Shown piece after piece: positions 22,941-35,900 of a stretch of 64,000 nt of DNA. The first letter of the stretch is position 1; each line of letters opens with the position of its first letter. The notes beneath the pieces were generated by a model, which did no database searches, was not told the DNA's origin, and saw only the letters and a program-made list of their open reading frames with translations. Origin of the DNA: Emmonsiellopsis sp. PD_33 (taxonomy: Eukaryota > Ascomycota > Eurotiomycetes > Onygenales > Ajellomycetaceae); assembly GCA_032988165.1 (NCBI GenBank), contig JANTQF010000090.1:55242-119241 (forward strand), in the 5' to 3' direction. A program made the translations under genes and the position numbers.

Positions 22941-23231
22941 TTATTTCCCCCGCTTCGCCTCCAAAAACAGCACCTTCTTCCTTACAACGGGGTCATATTT
23001 CAGCATGCTGAGCGGTCTGCTGGCGCGGGGTCGGACGAAGGTCTTGTAATAGCCAGTCAGAGCCATGCTGACGAGCCGGACGGCGATGGTGCGGGATTTA
23101 GCTATTGTGGTGGGGTCTCAATGTTAGCATTTGTCCATCCCCTTCGTGGAAATTGTAGATTGATATGTAGAGGGAGAAAAGAGGGATCGAGGTAGTGGGC
23201 ATAGGTGGTCCGGTTTACCTTTCTTTGCCAT
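22941..23231 (-). CDS. mrpl39: Mitochondrial large-subunit ribosomal protein bL33m
   Basis: This is a structural protein of the mitochondrial 54S large ribosomal subunit. Two exons, 23231-23219 (only 13 nt: ATG plus three codons and one base) and 23101-22941, are separated by a 117-nt intron with donor GTAAAC, a GCTAAC branch and acceptor CAATAG. The product is 57 residues and starts MAKKAKSRTIAVRLVSMA. The family hallmarks are visible: a lysine-rich start, SRTIAVRLVSMALTGYY, a KYDPVVRKKVLF-type central segment and a C-terminal EAKRGK. The length matches fungal bL33m (Mrpl39 in yeast). The gene is easily missed because the first exon is tiny. It converges on the coiled-coil gene. Confidence 0.9.
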
Positions 23232-26200
23232 TTCGAGGGAGGTTCGGGAGAAAGGAAATCAAGGATTGCGTTCCCGATAAAGGGTGTTCCAGCCGGGGAG
23301 CTGGTTATCGTTGGAAAGCGCAGTTGGCACGGTAGGCGAGGGAGAGTTGCAAGTGGCCGTAAGAAAGACTCGCTGAGGCAATTGGGTTTGCTGTTGGCGC
23401 ATTCGTCGTCCTTTTGTTCTGGGGTTCGGTTGATTGAGGTTGAGGTAAGATTTGAAGATCACGTGAATATGGAAATCGCCTAGTCTATTTGGGGACTAGT
23501 ATTGAACCTTAAACCTTAATTTTAGGTTTTCCAAGTTGATGCGTTGTCCAACCTCAACATCATCCTTTCAGTTGTTGATAACACAGGTTCAGTCCTTCTG
23601 AGTGCCGGGTGAGAGTGTTCCAAGTGCCTAATAGACGTCGCTTTGCAGATAATTGAGATCTTCCAACCATACCTGGCTTCATGGATCGACTAGAAAGCTT
23701 CAGCGAACAGTTACTACCGCTGGGCACTTCTCGTGAGCCCCAGAAAGGAAGATATCTTTTTAAACACAACAAGGAATCATGCTAATATACACACTAGCTA
23801 GGTCATGAGAGCTACGCATGTTTCTGAGGAATTGAGGTTAGATAAGTTATTTCCGACTTTCCCTGCGCAAGATCGAGCTGTGACAGACTACCCCTGGCGG
23901 GGCCTATAATATGACGAATGAAACTTTTGGTACCTAGATTGACAGGAATGGAGCTATGTCGACGGACACCAACATGATTTCTGGAGCAGAATCGAGGTGG
24001 AATGCAGGCCGTATGTGAGTAAGAAGGGAGTAGAATACCGCGTGCTCTAACGACGCCGACGACGAATCATCTCAACAGCCAATTCCTATTCCCACTTTGA
24101 GCCGCTTCGGTACTTGAAATTGACAGCTTTGGATCCTCTGCAAGAGGGCGGTCGAACGGCTTTCGTTTACGATATTGAAACTCGATCATCCCGTGGACCT
24201 CCAGGGCCCGTTCCAATATTGGTTGGCCGGGGCGATGTCTACCGATCTGTGGACGGATACCTATTCAAAATGCCTAAATAACTGCTCACTCCGTATTCAC
24301 ATCGTCATCTGCGTCGCTGGTTTACGAAAAATCTGCTTTGTGATAGCGGAACACAAAAGCGCCAAGGCTCGAAAATTTTCTGTTGGGCACGGGGCTTGAG
24401 ACCTGATTATGCCTCCTGGCCAAAGCCTGTCGGAAATACGCAACTTGTGATCCTATTATTGAGCATGGTGTCGCGCAATAGGTCCTGGAGATGATGTGCC
24501 TGTAAATGGCCCTGAAAAAGTTGTAAGGCAGGGGTTTCAGGAACCAACAGCCACACTTGTTAACTAATTCATTCAAGTTCCCATCCAGACTGCTTCGCCA
24601 CACCACAAACAAAAGATAGCCAGCGGCCGCGTGATTTGTTCCGTCGTAAAGATGCTTATTCATCTAGACCGTTGTTCAGCCACACTTTTCGGCCCCTAAT
24701 TTGATGGCCGTTCGGTATGGTACACGCGCTAAACATACCATAGGTGACAATACGTTCCTAGCGCCGAGCGATTGCTGATTGTCCAGCCGCATCGCCATCC
24801 TCGCCAATTACCCCTCTTTCGTCATGATCTATTTCGATTTGGCGATCTTATCTCGCTCGGTGGTACCCAGGCAACTATTTTGTTATGTTTATCGTTTCTA
24901 TACATCTCGTTACGCAACAATACTCCGGCCGAAGAGAGAAGGGGGTCAGAGCCACAGATGGTGTTACGAAGCAGTAAACCTTTTCTCCGTGGTGTGTATT
25001 CGTGTCATCTTCCAGCTTCTTCCTGCGCGTTCGAACCTTCTCCAGGCTTCTCACGTACCGTATTCTTCGTTATTGGAATTGGTTGATGCCTATTGGTATC
25101 GTGCTGCATATGCAGAACCACCTCTTCACCAGTAATATGCCATCGGCCTTGGTGCCCGCCTTGGGCTCCACCTCGGTGACCATGCGAGCTGAAGAATGAT
25201 ACTAAAGAATCCCGGAACCTGTTTGTGTACCCTTTGTCTCCCCCACCCCCTCCCGACCCCTTACATTCCCGCAAGGTGTCTGTGTCGGCAGGCCGCTTGC
25301 CAGCTTTACCAGGTCACAGGTCGCCTGTGCGTTCGCCTTTTCTTCTGGCTAGAGCAAGGGGGAAATGGTTGCCTCCTACTTTGTCTTAGGACATGTGTTG
25401 AATTCTAGTTTATGTTGCTATCATCAACCTCCATCGAGTGAGGGGAACCCTCGTCCTTCTTTACTTACCGTACTCTTTGAATGTATCTTTAGGCAACCTC
25501 TACTAATTCCTATTTCCACATCCCCCCTGATTTCAGCGCTGTAGAGAGGATCATGGAACAGGAATATTCATTCCGGGTACACCTTTCCATTCCCAGGCTG
25601 AGGTGCAGGGAGTAAACCATACTAACTGTTCTCCGCACCCCTTGCATTTGACATTGTCACTATTGACTTTCTCACGATATGCATCTTCTAACCATGATTC
25701 ATAGATACACAATTATATTAAAAAAAGTTTTATCTACTAGTGGACCACATCCGCCCCTTGCTTCGCTATCTGCACCACATTAGTAGATCGAGTCATAATA
25801 CTTTTTTTAACCCCCGAAGCCAGCAGAAACCTGCATATTAGACGGTGGGGAAGTGTAGAGGGGAAGGACGTCAATCGTCTGCAGCCCTAAAACAGCTGCA
25901 GAGATGCGGGGTATGCATCAGTGCTAGCATTTAGGCAGGTTGGAATTCGCCAACGGGGAACTGTATTGAGATAGGCTTGAGGAGGGGTAGATATGCCAAG
26001 ACTGCAGTCATATTTTGACTCATTTTATTCAACATTTTTTTTTTGGTGTCTGGGCCTCGAGTTGTGCCCCCTCCCCGCCCCCGCAGAAGAATTATGTCGA
26101 TTACTTGATTTGGTGTTCGGAGTAGGAGTCCATTACTACTCCAATTCTTTTCCCCGAATGAAATCATAATTGAATGAGCAATGAAGTAAGGGACTTTGTT

Positions 26201-29200
26201 TGATTACAAGTTGTTAGTGCACTAAAGCACCCTTGCATATCGAAGTCTGATTGTGTGACACTGGATATTGTGGGAGATACATGGATCCACCTGGGCATAT
26301 GATATGAGGAGTTCCAGACATTGGTTTTGAGCAATGTTTTTAATGATGTAAATGTGTACTAGTAGGCTTAGACTAGCTTATGAGTTGTGCATGTAGGTGT
26401 ATCCTGCGATTTCAGAATCGTGAACGACGGATTTAATCGCGACGGCATTGGATATGTGCGGGCTACATAAGACGGAGTAGGCAATTTTGACACAGGCGTC
26501 TTTCTATGGCGACAATTCTGGCAATCACCGCGCCATTACTCGATGAGCCATTTGGGGATTAGAAGCACAATTGTGGGTATTTTATGCTTGCGAAGGGCTC
26601 AGGGTTGAATAGGGGTTGCCTTGCAAGAGGAGGCTGGAATCTCGAAAGGGATCGGCAAGTCTCAGGGCTGGTGAATGTAAGTTACCCCTAAAAATCACCC
26701 TCTGCTCATAGTATGAACTGTTTAAATCCCGACGGAATTTTTGATTGTCAAATTGGATGCAACCAATTATGGTCCCATGGTAGAAGGGAAACGCTCCCCT
26801 GTATTCAACTGATGATCAGGGTAATTACTGGAGTCCTGGATGTCAGTACGATTTTAAATTATGTTCGCCCGGGTAATTTCATTATCGTCTTGGAAAAAGA
26901 AGAAAGAAGGACGGATTTCTCGAATAGAAACCAAGGACTGTACTCAAAATGCAAGAATTCAGGCTCATGGGAGTCAAAACCAGGTAGCACAGGGAGAATG
27001 GTTGCTACATAGCGGTGGCCGTCCAACCCAGCACCGATGCAAGGGGAGTGACATGGGCCGCAGCTCTGAGCGACTCGGCGGCGGTCAGGAAAAATGAAAC
27101 ATTCCACAATACACGTCAAAATTACTCCACCGGTTCATCTTTTGCTGCAGAGAATTTTCCATCAAAATACAATGCAGCAAGGGGCGCCGCCATCGTTACC
27201 TCCTGCACAGCCCTGATTGTGCTACCAATCACCACAGTGCCGTCGGGTCGGGGTTGTTTAGGGCCTGTTAAGCCCCCAGCTGATAGTGGGGGTAGTTTTG
27301 AGGCTTGCAGCAGACATCTGACACCCGTCGGCGGCGAGGCCCGTCGCACGAAGGAGCGCGATGGGGCCGGCAATTGGGCAAGTCAGCCTTAGGGCTCCAG
27401 GGTCTAGAGCCTAAACCGACACTGCGGCGATCTGGGAATTGAGTCACTGTTATTCGCTGGGTCGTTTTTGGCTGGGGGTTGTGATGGCTTGCTGGAGCCT
27501 CGTCACATTGGTCATTCAGGTTTTCCCCCTCCATACTTTGGGGTTCTGCAGATTTGATCTGTGCCTCAACTGCAATTGTGTCATGTTTGCTTTTTTGTAA
27601 TTGTGGCTCAGTTGAGTGTGAGTGTGGAAGGGTAGTAGTAGCAGGCGAATTTTTGTTCATGAATGTATGGAAAACAAGGCAACAGCTAGTGGGAAAAGGT
27701 CGCCCGTCTAATAAGGGCCCATACCTACGCATTGGTCGAGATTGGAACAAGGCATGGTATCTGCCCGCTATCCCGACGGACGGATACCTGCCTCTGCTGA
27801 GGGTTGTTGTTGTTGTTGTTGCACGGAGAGCCCTAGCCACACCTTGCTGGCAGAAGCTCAAGCACCCTGACCCACCAGAAATGCCTGTCATCCTGCATGT
27901 GCAAATATGTGGCCAGAACTCAAGTTAGGGGATTAATTCGGGCAATCGAGATACATTCATGCTCTGTGAATCCATGAGTTAGGGCAGGAGAGTCACATGA
28001 CACCCTCAGCCGGACCAATATCAACTCTGGAGTCTGGTCTCATCCCATACATCCCTTAAAATAAATGAGAAAACAATACTACTAAACTTAGAATAACTGA
28101 AACTAAACAAAACATCAAATTTATGTACTTCCACCCCCCCCCCCCACCTCCTTCGCAACCACCACCAAGTTCACGCGTTAAAACAACCCCCTAGCAATCT
28201 AAACCGGCTCGCTCCATCCGTCCCGTCCCGTCCCATCCCATCCCATCCCATGCCCCCTACCCTTACCTACCCAGCTGAAGCAGCCAGATGACTCCCCCAA
28301 AAAATAGAACTCCGTGCTTGACGAAACCCACCAGTCACGCACTGCGCTGTCCCAAACAGGACGCCGGGGGGCCAATCACGCGCCATTGCCAAGGCTGACA
28401 GATTGGCCATGGGACTAGTCTACGGAGAACCTGACGGGCGACCGAAATAGTAAAAGGGTTAACTATGGGCGGGCTTGGAAACCTTGTTTTGGTGGTGAGG
28501 GTGGGAGGTGGTGGGGTGCTTGGCAGTTCATATTGGGATTTTTTTTATCTTGGTATTTTTGGTCTTTTGGGGGGTTGGTTGGGGGAGGTTGGTTTATTTT
28601 CTTTAGAACTGATGAGGAGGGGATAGTAAGCCCGGAAGTAAAATATTTTTATTGTAGTTTTCTTGTCCAAGGCGTTGACTAGCTATTAAGAGGCAAAGAG
28701 AATGTGGTTAGGGGGTGCTTTTAGTTTCCCCAGCTAATGTTCCCGAGAAAGTTAAGCAGTAATACACCAAGAAAGAACGTTGCAAGGCGAACAAACAAAA
28801 CATATGTGAGGCAAGGAATGTGGGCAGTGTAACATGTAACAATCATAAGAATGCATCAATAGAAGAGAGGAGACAGTAAGGAAAGTAGACAAAAAACAGA
28901 CAAAGAACAAAAAAAGAAGGATGAGCTCCATCACAGTCTCCTCAGCGCCTCACCTTTGGTGTGCTACACTACCTATTTACTAGGTAGATAGGTGGCCAGG
29001 AGGGAGGTGTTGTAAAAGTGTAGTGAGAGCACCAAGTATTTCCCTTTCGCGCAAATCCTTCTTCCTGTGTTTTCAGCTCCGACACGCGTTTTCTATCCAA
29101 TATTTCAGGTGAGGTGTGGGATTGTGGGGCTGGTGTATATGGACATTATGTCCCATTTGCGAGGGTGTCCGTGCAGAAGTATCGCGGGGTGTTCTCCGAG

Positions 29201-29422
29201 AACTGTGTCGTCGATAGGAGCCTACGTGTCTTTTGACAAGACTAGATCGGCTTCTCTCTTGACCACTTGTAGATCTGGTCTGACACACACAGGGCATGAG
29301 TGGTGGAAGTCCGTGCTGGGGTCGGTTGGGGCATGTTTATCAACAATTCGGGTTGGCGATGTTACCAGTTCGAGGGGTATAGACATGTTTGGTCGGCTTA
29401 TCCGTATAAGAGGCGTTGCCCC
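23232..29422. other. Gene-poor region, about 6.2 kb
   Basis: I find no gene I can support. Base composition is ordinary and CG dinucleotides are present, so this is not another stripped island. The longest frame, 27268-27891 on minus (207 codons), is low-complexity and lacks motifs. Short simple-sequence tracts occur, including a C run at 28134-28145 and CCCAT/CCCGT pentamer repeats at about 28215-28255. Small spliced genes like the bL33m gene could be hidden here, and I cannot exclude non-coding transcripts. Confidence 0.4.
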
Positions 29423-30007
29423 TCAGCGTAGATAGGAACGTGGGGTGCGAACTCGTTGGCTGGAAGTAGGAGACGACTGGCGGCTTAAGTCAACACCATA
29501 GAGGGAACCTCGACGATAGATGTATACCCCATTTGACGACAGCCTTGAGTTTCTATGGGGGATGACTGCCGTTGAGGTCGTGGGGCGCTGAACTGGTTCT
29601 GGCCCTTCTGGCTTGTTATCGGATGCCGTCCGTGAGTTGTGGACGACCACAGGTGCAGAGATCCTGCGCTTCGGGATTCGAAGCCCGTTGTCGATAGCCT
29701 TAAGCAAATCGTGAATTACCAGGTATTCTGAAGGAATTTCCACTTGGGTGTGACGGCCTTGTTCGCGATCAACCACTGAATAGGCCTTTCCGCACTTTTG
29801 GTAGATATATTGCAAAAGGTTGGTGGCATGGTGGTATCCTCGGGGGCAAAGGGCTTCTCCATTGATGAAAGTGTTGTATGGGTGCCTGCAAACGGAGCAT
29901 TTAACAGCGTGGTGCGCATATTTCTCCATGACATATATTTCATCGTCTGCCGCTGGCCGTCGGAGGGTGGGGCGGTCAGTCCAGATCTCTTGGACAATAA
30001 AAGGCAT
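29423..30007 (-). CDS. Small protein with a probable CxxC...CxxxxH zinc site
   Basis: A single-exon frame gives 194 residues from the ATG at 30007 (MPFIVQEIWTDRP). The frame stays open further upstream to 30205, but the added residues look like untranslated sequence. Residues 22-65 form the recognisable core: an acidic DDEIYVMEKY lead, then C37-x2-C40, C54 and H59/H60 (CPRGYHH), a spacing that could bind one zinc ion. A helical segment follows (EYLVIHDLLKAIDNGL), then a Ser/Arg/Pro-rich disordered tail ending SSQRVRTPRSYLR. I think this family is conserved in related moulds, but I know of no function for it. No signal peptide or membrane segment is seen, so an intracellular location is likely. 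Confidence 0.6.
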   Translation of the reverse strand: MPFIVQEIWTDRPTLRRPAADDEIYVMEKYAHHAVKCSVCRHPYNTFINGEALCPRGYHHATNLLQYIYQKCGKAYSVVDREQGRHTQVEIPSEYLVIHDLLKAIDNGLRIPKRRISAPVVVHNSRTASDNKPEGPEPVQRPTTSTAVIPHRNSRLSSNGVYIYRRGSLYGVDLSRQSSPTSSQRVRTPRSYLR

Positions 30008-33000
30008 TCTGTACGGTCTATGAAGACTGAAAGAGTCGTATGGAAGAGTATAACGTCGCGGAATACTCGCCCCTGGGTACAGAGGAGAGTAATGGTATGT
30101 GGCCGTGAAGTGAGAAGCCACCGTGTTTGTGCAAAAGGAGCAGGAGAGTGGAAGGAGGCAATCCGAATGCAGAGGAGTATTGGTGGGAATGAAGATGAGA
30201 ACCAAGAAAATACTAGGGAGGATATGGGAGGTTTATATGTTTATTGGAAAAGGCGTTGTGTTGTGGATTGGTATGTGTGATTGGAACGAGAGGAGGGGGG
30301 TTGGAGGGGGATCTATATATGATTTTCCTTGCATCCCATCAAGCGCATTGACCAGCACGAGGCCATCAACAGACGCTAGCAAAGGAACAATCCTGGCCCA
30401 CCGACAAAGCTGTGAAAAAGTTAAATGTGCAAACGCTAAGAGAAAGGGGTGGGTGGGTGCCTTGCGAAAAACAGGCGATTACCAAATATTTCACGATACC
30501 GTAAGTAACGAGGGGCCATATCCCTCAAATTGTGACGTATGGTAACATACCACGGAACTGTATCGTAAGAACCCATAGGCACCCAGCACTGCCCTGTATC
30601 CGCGCTAGACCCAGTAGAGCGATCGAAGTCTCCTTTGGGAGGATGAGAAGTGCGGCGCAGGAGCTGTTGTGGCTGATCACCGTTGCCGACCGGAGTCGGA
30701 GTTCGTGCGACGAAGCCTGCGGCTCTTTCTGCCACGTCCTCTGATGTTCCGTTCCAGCGCAGGGTCGTAGCTATCAAGGGTTCACAAGATAGCTGTGCTT
30801 GCTGGGCGGTGGGTGGGTAGCGTTCTTCCTCCCCCACCAGAATTTTTATAGCTGCATAAAAAGGTATCATATGAAGACAGATGCAAAGAATTTGAGTGGG
30901 AGATGACACAAAATCTCGTTCGGCAGCTTCGCGTTCATCTTCGGGTTGTCATCTGGACAAGGTCTTCGCACTGTCCAATAAGAGATGCAGTAATACTCGA
31001 AGGGAGGTCAGGCCATCCAGGATGACTCAGGATAGCAGCGAGAGGCAAGGAGGAAAAGCTTCATGTCTGGTATCAAGGAGTCCACCAAAAATCGCATATT
31101 ATTTTTCCGATGGCCGCCGTGGAGTTAGCAACACCTTGGAGCCACGCGCAAAGCTCACCAGCCACAGCTACTTTTCTCCACTCGTGGCTGGCCCTTTGGA
31201 CAGGGTTAGAGTGCACCGCCTCAGGTTTTCGGGCCCCCAAATACCAACGCTTTGTCGCTTCTCGCTTGTTGGTTTGGCGCACGGAGTGGAGACACTAGGG
31301 GGACCTGACAAGGGCCGAAAAAAGCTGCAGGGAAAAAATGAGAGAGGCTCTCTTCAGTGATGTCAGGCTGTGATAGTCGGGTAATATCTGCTGCACTGTA
31401 AATTGATATTTCGTCATCGTACTGCGGCGTCCAAGGGGCCAACTGTTGCTTGAAAGCAGGGGGTTGCAACGACAAACCGCAATGTTCCCAGTTGATACAT
31501 CATCAGAGATCACACGGGCGCACCCGTCGCAGCTGTCTCTGGCGGGGGATACTAGTCTCGTCGTCTCTGTCGTGATTTGCGGGATCGTATGGTTGTTGGT
31601 TGCGGAGAAATGGCGGCTGTGCGCGAACTGGGGGCCGATGCGGCTAGTGATGTCATCGCCAACTCAATCCCAACGTCCGTCTGGGCCCTGGCCGGAAACA
31701 GCCTAGCGTCCTCGCAGCAGCCGCCGACCGTCGACGTCAGATCTTCAACTCTCCTCCACGACATCTTCACTCTCCCTCCAACACCCTCCCAATCAGACCT
31801 CTACTTGCCGCTGCATATGCAATGCATTGCAATTCTGGTTCAACAGGTGGCCAGGGGCCGCTAGTTTGACGCTTAATCCATTACTCGCGTTCTTGCCCCC
31901 ACTCCTAATCCCTTGCATCCAACCAATATGCTATCATTTCCATGACGTCTTTGGAAAAACCTGTACACAGTTGAATTTCTAACCGTCACTTTCTGTTTCT
32001 CATATGTTGACGTTTTCCTAGCACATATACCAAGAATTAGCGGGATATTTCTTTTCATCCATGCCTAAATGACAGGATTTGTTCATGTCCTGCGCGGCTC
32101 ATACCCCCTTATCTGTTTTGACGGAGGTGTCCCTCTGCTGCCAGAGGCTGTGTTAAGCAAAGGCTCATTGTGATACCACCCTATTTTATCCATACTTGTC
32201 CAAAATCGGTACAGGGGCATCCACCATTGGGCTCCTATTGGGCTCACTCACAGTTAGCCTGCCTAGGCTTTATCTCCATATTGGGAGTACGCAAACGACT
32301 ATGTGCCCCTTGGTTCCCTGTTTTTCACTCCAGTTCCTATTGTTATCCTCTGGATGCCTAATTTTTCTTCGTCATTCTGTGTGGTAATGGTTGAAAACCA
32401 ACCTAATCCATACGATACGGGGGAAATACAACATAGCTCAGGAACTGCTGTTTTTGAAATGGCCCCTGGACTCTTTTCCAGGGATCACGAATTTGCCACT
32501 CACTTTTTTGACGTGGGCAGCTGAGGCGCGAAAAATACCCTCTGTATTTCTCGCAGGATTGGTCGCCGCATACACCTACTTCTGTTCATCGTACGGGATA
32601 TCGATCTCAAACCCGCCAGTGCTAATTGAATTTTTCCAAGGCAGAATTTCAAGTCCGAGATACTTCCAGGAGATTGTGACTCCAAATCTCCAACCATCAG
32701 CTGAGCATCTCAATTCCTGTGACTTTTCCTTGTTTTTATCCATAACGTTTTCTTGACATCCCACCAATACCTAGCTGCCCAGATCTCTAGTCGACCCCTG
32801 TTGTGGCCTCATATATCGGATTTACCCGTGAATAAATTGGACCAACCCATTACCCACTCTCCCTTGTCAATCCTGTTGATATCACCGGTTTGTTTGTCCC
32901 GACGGTGAATACAATGGCACCAGCAACCATATGACAATCCTGTATTTTGGAAAGCCTTTTTCCGCAACGTCTTTGATCAACGGTCATTCTTTTGTCTCAC

Positions 33001-35900
33001 CAGTGGGAACGGGTCAATGTTAGCGCCTATATCAGCCATTTGCTTTTTCCATGTCTCCGGCTAAAACTCTATTTATTTCTATGTCCTTGACATGCTTTCA
33101 TCCTCGTTATGCAACCACTCGGGAACATACGGCCCCACGCCCTTAGCAGAGGAAAAGGAGTCATGTGTATATGTTATTGACTTAGGCTCCGATCACGGTC
33201 TCTGTGACCGTAGATAGCTAACGAATGGCTATCAATGCACCCGTTAATCGATGTCCCTTGGCGTGACGCCAACGGACACCTATTCGGTTATCGTCCCATC
33301 AACTTGCAGATCAAGTTATGCCCATTCCCGATTTTTATGGATGGGGGTGATGGTTGTATTTTTACGGCCTACGAAAACGAAGTACCCCCTATCCATCGTC
33401 GCGGGAAATATCATTTCTAGGGTGAATATGCCGTTAATATCAGATGAGGGGAAACCGCATAGCTGCCATTATCCTTCCGTGCCGCAGGTGTCTTGTTATT
33501 GCCCTGTTTGCTCCTGTTTTAAAAGGATTAGGCTCCCGCCTCCCACGGTGATCGTCGTTTTTTGGAAGGACGGTTATTGAGGAGATGCTTGTCGGGACCT
33601 TGACATAGTTCCCGGTGTATTAACATACACTGTTACGGTGGCGCTGCTATGATGTGACACTCGATGTCTTATTCCCTGTCATTGCGCTCATACTTCTCCC
33701 CCCTATCCTCTCTCCCTCGAGGATGGATGGTAAGGTATCCCGAACCAAGTGACGCGGTCAATACGTCTTGCCTAGACACTGCCTAAATCTGGCACCGGAA
33801 CCAAATTACGTCCCCTCACTCTTCATTCGACCGGTTCTTTCTATTCTTCGTTCCGCCAGCCAGCCACGAATCGATTTATTGACATCCCAAACTCCTATCC
33901 AACTGACTGGACCTCCCAGAGGTGGTTATCATTGGCCAAACATGGAAACGATATACAGTACTAAGCTGGGTTTGACCCCCGTAAGGGTGTTAGGTGATTA
34001 ACATCTGACACCGAGGACATATGTTCTACTAGGAACATGGAGGGTAGGTGGTAAGCACTCTCACCTCTAATTTTGAGTTATTCTTGTCCAACAGGGCCCC
34101 TTACCGGCTACCTGACTGTGACCCCAATATGCGGCACAACATCTTGATAGATTCCCGTGCAAGGTGCATTGCCACCTCTTCCTAGGCCTTAGATGAGGGT
34201 CACGGGGCTAAGGGAGCACGGTATTCTCACCCACCCCCTGGAATTATCCGGGTATATATTGGGTCAATTCAAGTATAATGCGAACCTCGAGACACCAGGG
34301 TGCCTAGAATGCAACCCCTTTGCATACCTAAGGGGGTTTTTCGTGCACCCCACGGACTGTGTGTCTCTTTGCGATTTGCTAAGCTTTGGTTGATCTGCCC
34401 CTTAAAATCATCAGCCGAATATTCGTTTATTCGGAGTTGTTATTCAAGTGCAGCAACAAATGCGTGCTCCATTATCGAAGCGATAGTTTAGACCACCATC
34501 CAGCAACTCGGCAATGGGGGATATCGCGTGATACCGTGCAAGATGCACATCGCTGCTGGTCCCGTTAGCTGACAAATTCTGAAAATTTTACAGTCTACCC
34601 GAGTGATACATGTATCTAGCCCCTGCACAGCTAAGAATTTCGCCGGAAACTCGGGGATTTAGCTGTCCTGATGGCATCGGGTGACGTGGTAGAACTTGCT
34701 TCATCCCCTTCGGACGAGGTTGAGAAGCGCCTGACTACTATCACTCCTGGTGGTTTAAACCCCACTTAGAGGGCGGCTCCTTATTGCAAGCCATTAACAT
34801 AGATCAGTATGAGAGGCGGCCTAAATTGGTTGCCGATATACCTCCAAAACCCAACGCTGATTAAATGCTGGGTACACTCTCCGAGATGTATCTTCTGTAT
34901 TTTCGATCGCGGCGCTTTTTCCCTTTTCGAGCCCGGTGAGAGAACATTAAAAGGCAAACTGGCCAAGGAAAGAATTAGATTCCTAGCAAAAATATTATCA
35001 GCAAGCCAAAATATTGCGTCCTTTGACGTTTGTTCTAGTAGCTAATAAGTGAACAATAGACAACCGTAAGGAACTGCGCCCGATAATGGCCATTCGGGGG
35101 TTCCAATACGCCGTAGAGTTTACCTAAAGAATAGTTGGGACCAAAATATTCGTATCAAGGAGCCACTCAATTTTTATCACTCTACCCAATTACCATCCCA
35201 CCTCCTCAGCTCCCGCGCTTGAATAGTTCCTATATAATAAACAACACTGCATATCGGTGTCTAAAACGATCATCAAGTGACAATTGGAGTACTGCCTTAT
35301 CGACATGCCTCCAATCCCTAATTTGAGTATATCGGTGCAAGCTGGAAGCTAGATAAGATTATATAGATTCATCAGGCGGTTGGGATGGAATCATCGGATT
35401 GGGACAATCCGCACAGGAAGAATGATTTAAATCTATATCTATATATTGGATCCATGTTAGGTTGGTCATGCGCAAGCCTATTGAATGTGTTTAAATATGC
35501 GCTCCAAATTGAAGTATTGGTTATTTGGGGTAAAAGGGAATAAAAGAGGCTGAAATATGAGTTCAGTATATACTGTTAGTTGGGGGGGGGATATTGAAGG
35601 TGATGAACACAGAGAAAAGAACATAAGTCTTGGATAAACTCGAATTCAAACGCTATGAACGGATATCTATAAGTAAACCGATGGATAGGAAACAAAAAGC
35701 CTTAGTAAACCGAACCTAGCCACTGACATACATCACAAACGCAAAAAACGGGGGATATGTTTTAAAACAAAAGAAGAGCAAAACCAAAAGAACGAGAGTA
35801 CGAAACGAACTCCCCCTATAGCAGGATATCAGGAATAAAACACAACAGAAATGAAAATCTTAACCTCTCCCCCTGAAAAAGAAACCAATCAAAATCAAAA
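30008..35900. other. Gene-poor region, about 5.9 kb
   Basis: No gene here is firmly supported. The segment 30436-31600 contains a few minus-strand frames with protein-like composition, but I could not join them with convincing splice sites. From about 31900 to 35500 I see only short frames with stops, no low-CpG signature, no tRNA-like box and no long repeat. The last few hundred bases should be the 3' untranslated region of MED13. Confidence 0.4.
30436..30909 (-). CDS. Doubtful unknown protein, 157 residues
   Basis: An open frame starts MSSPTQILCICLHMIPFY and ends FFARHPPTPFS. The first 25 residues are hydrophobic and could be a signal or anchor; the rest is mixed and contains GSYDTVPWYVTIRHNL. 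There is no motif I recognise. Another frame on the same strand at 31221-31475 (FKQQLAPWTPQYDDEISIY) also looks protein-like and might belong to the same multi-exon gene, but no splice path between them keeps phase with consensus sites. Treat it as a candidate only. Confidence 0.25.
   Translation of the reverse strand: MSSPTQILCICLHMIPFYAAIKILVGEEERYPPTAQQAQLSCEPLIATTLRWNGTSEDVAERAAGFVARTPTPVGNGDQPQQLLRRTSHPPKGDFDRSTGSSADTGQCWVPMGSYDTVPWYVTIRHNLRDMAPRYLRYREIFGNRLFFARHPPTPFS

Noticed and set aside
27268..27891. A 207-codon minus frame
   Set aside because: Low-complexity start (Thr run), no domain, and no conservation evidence available.
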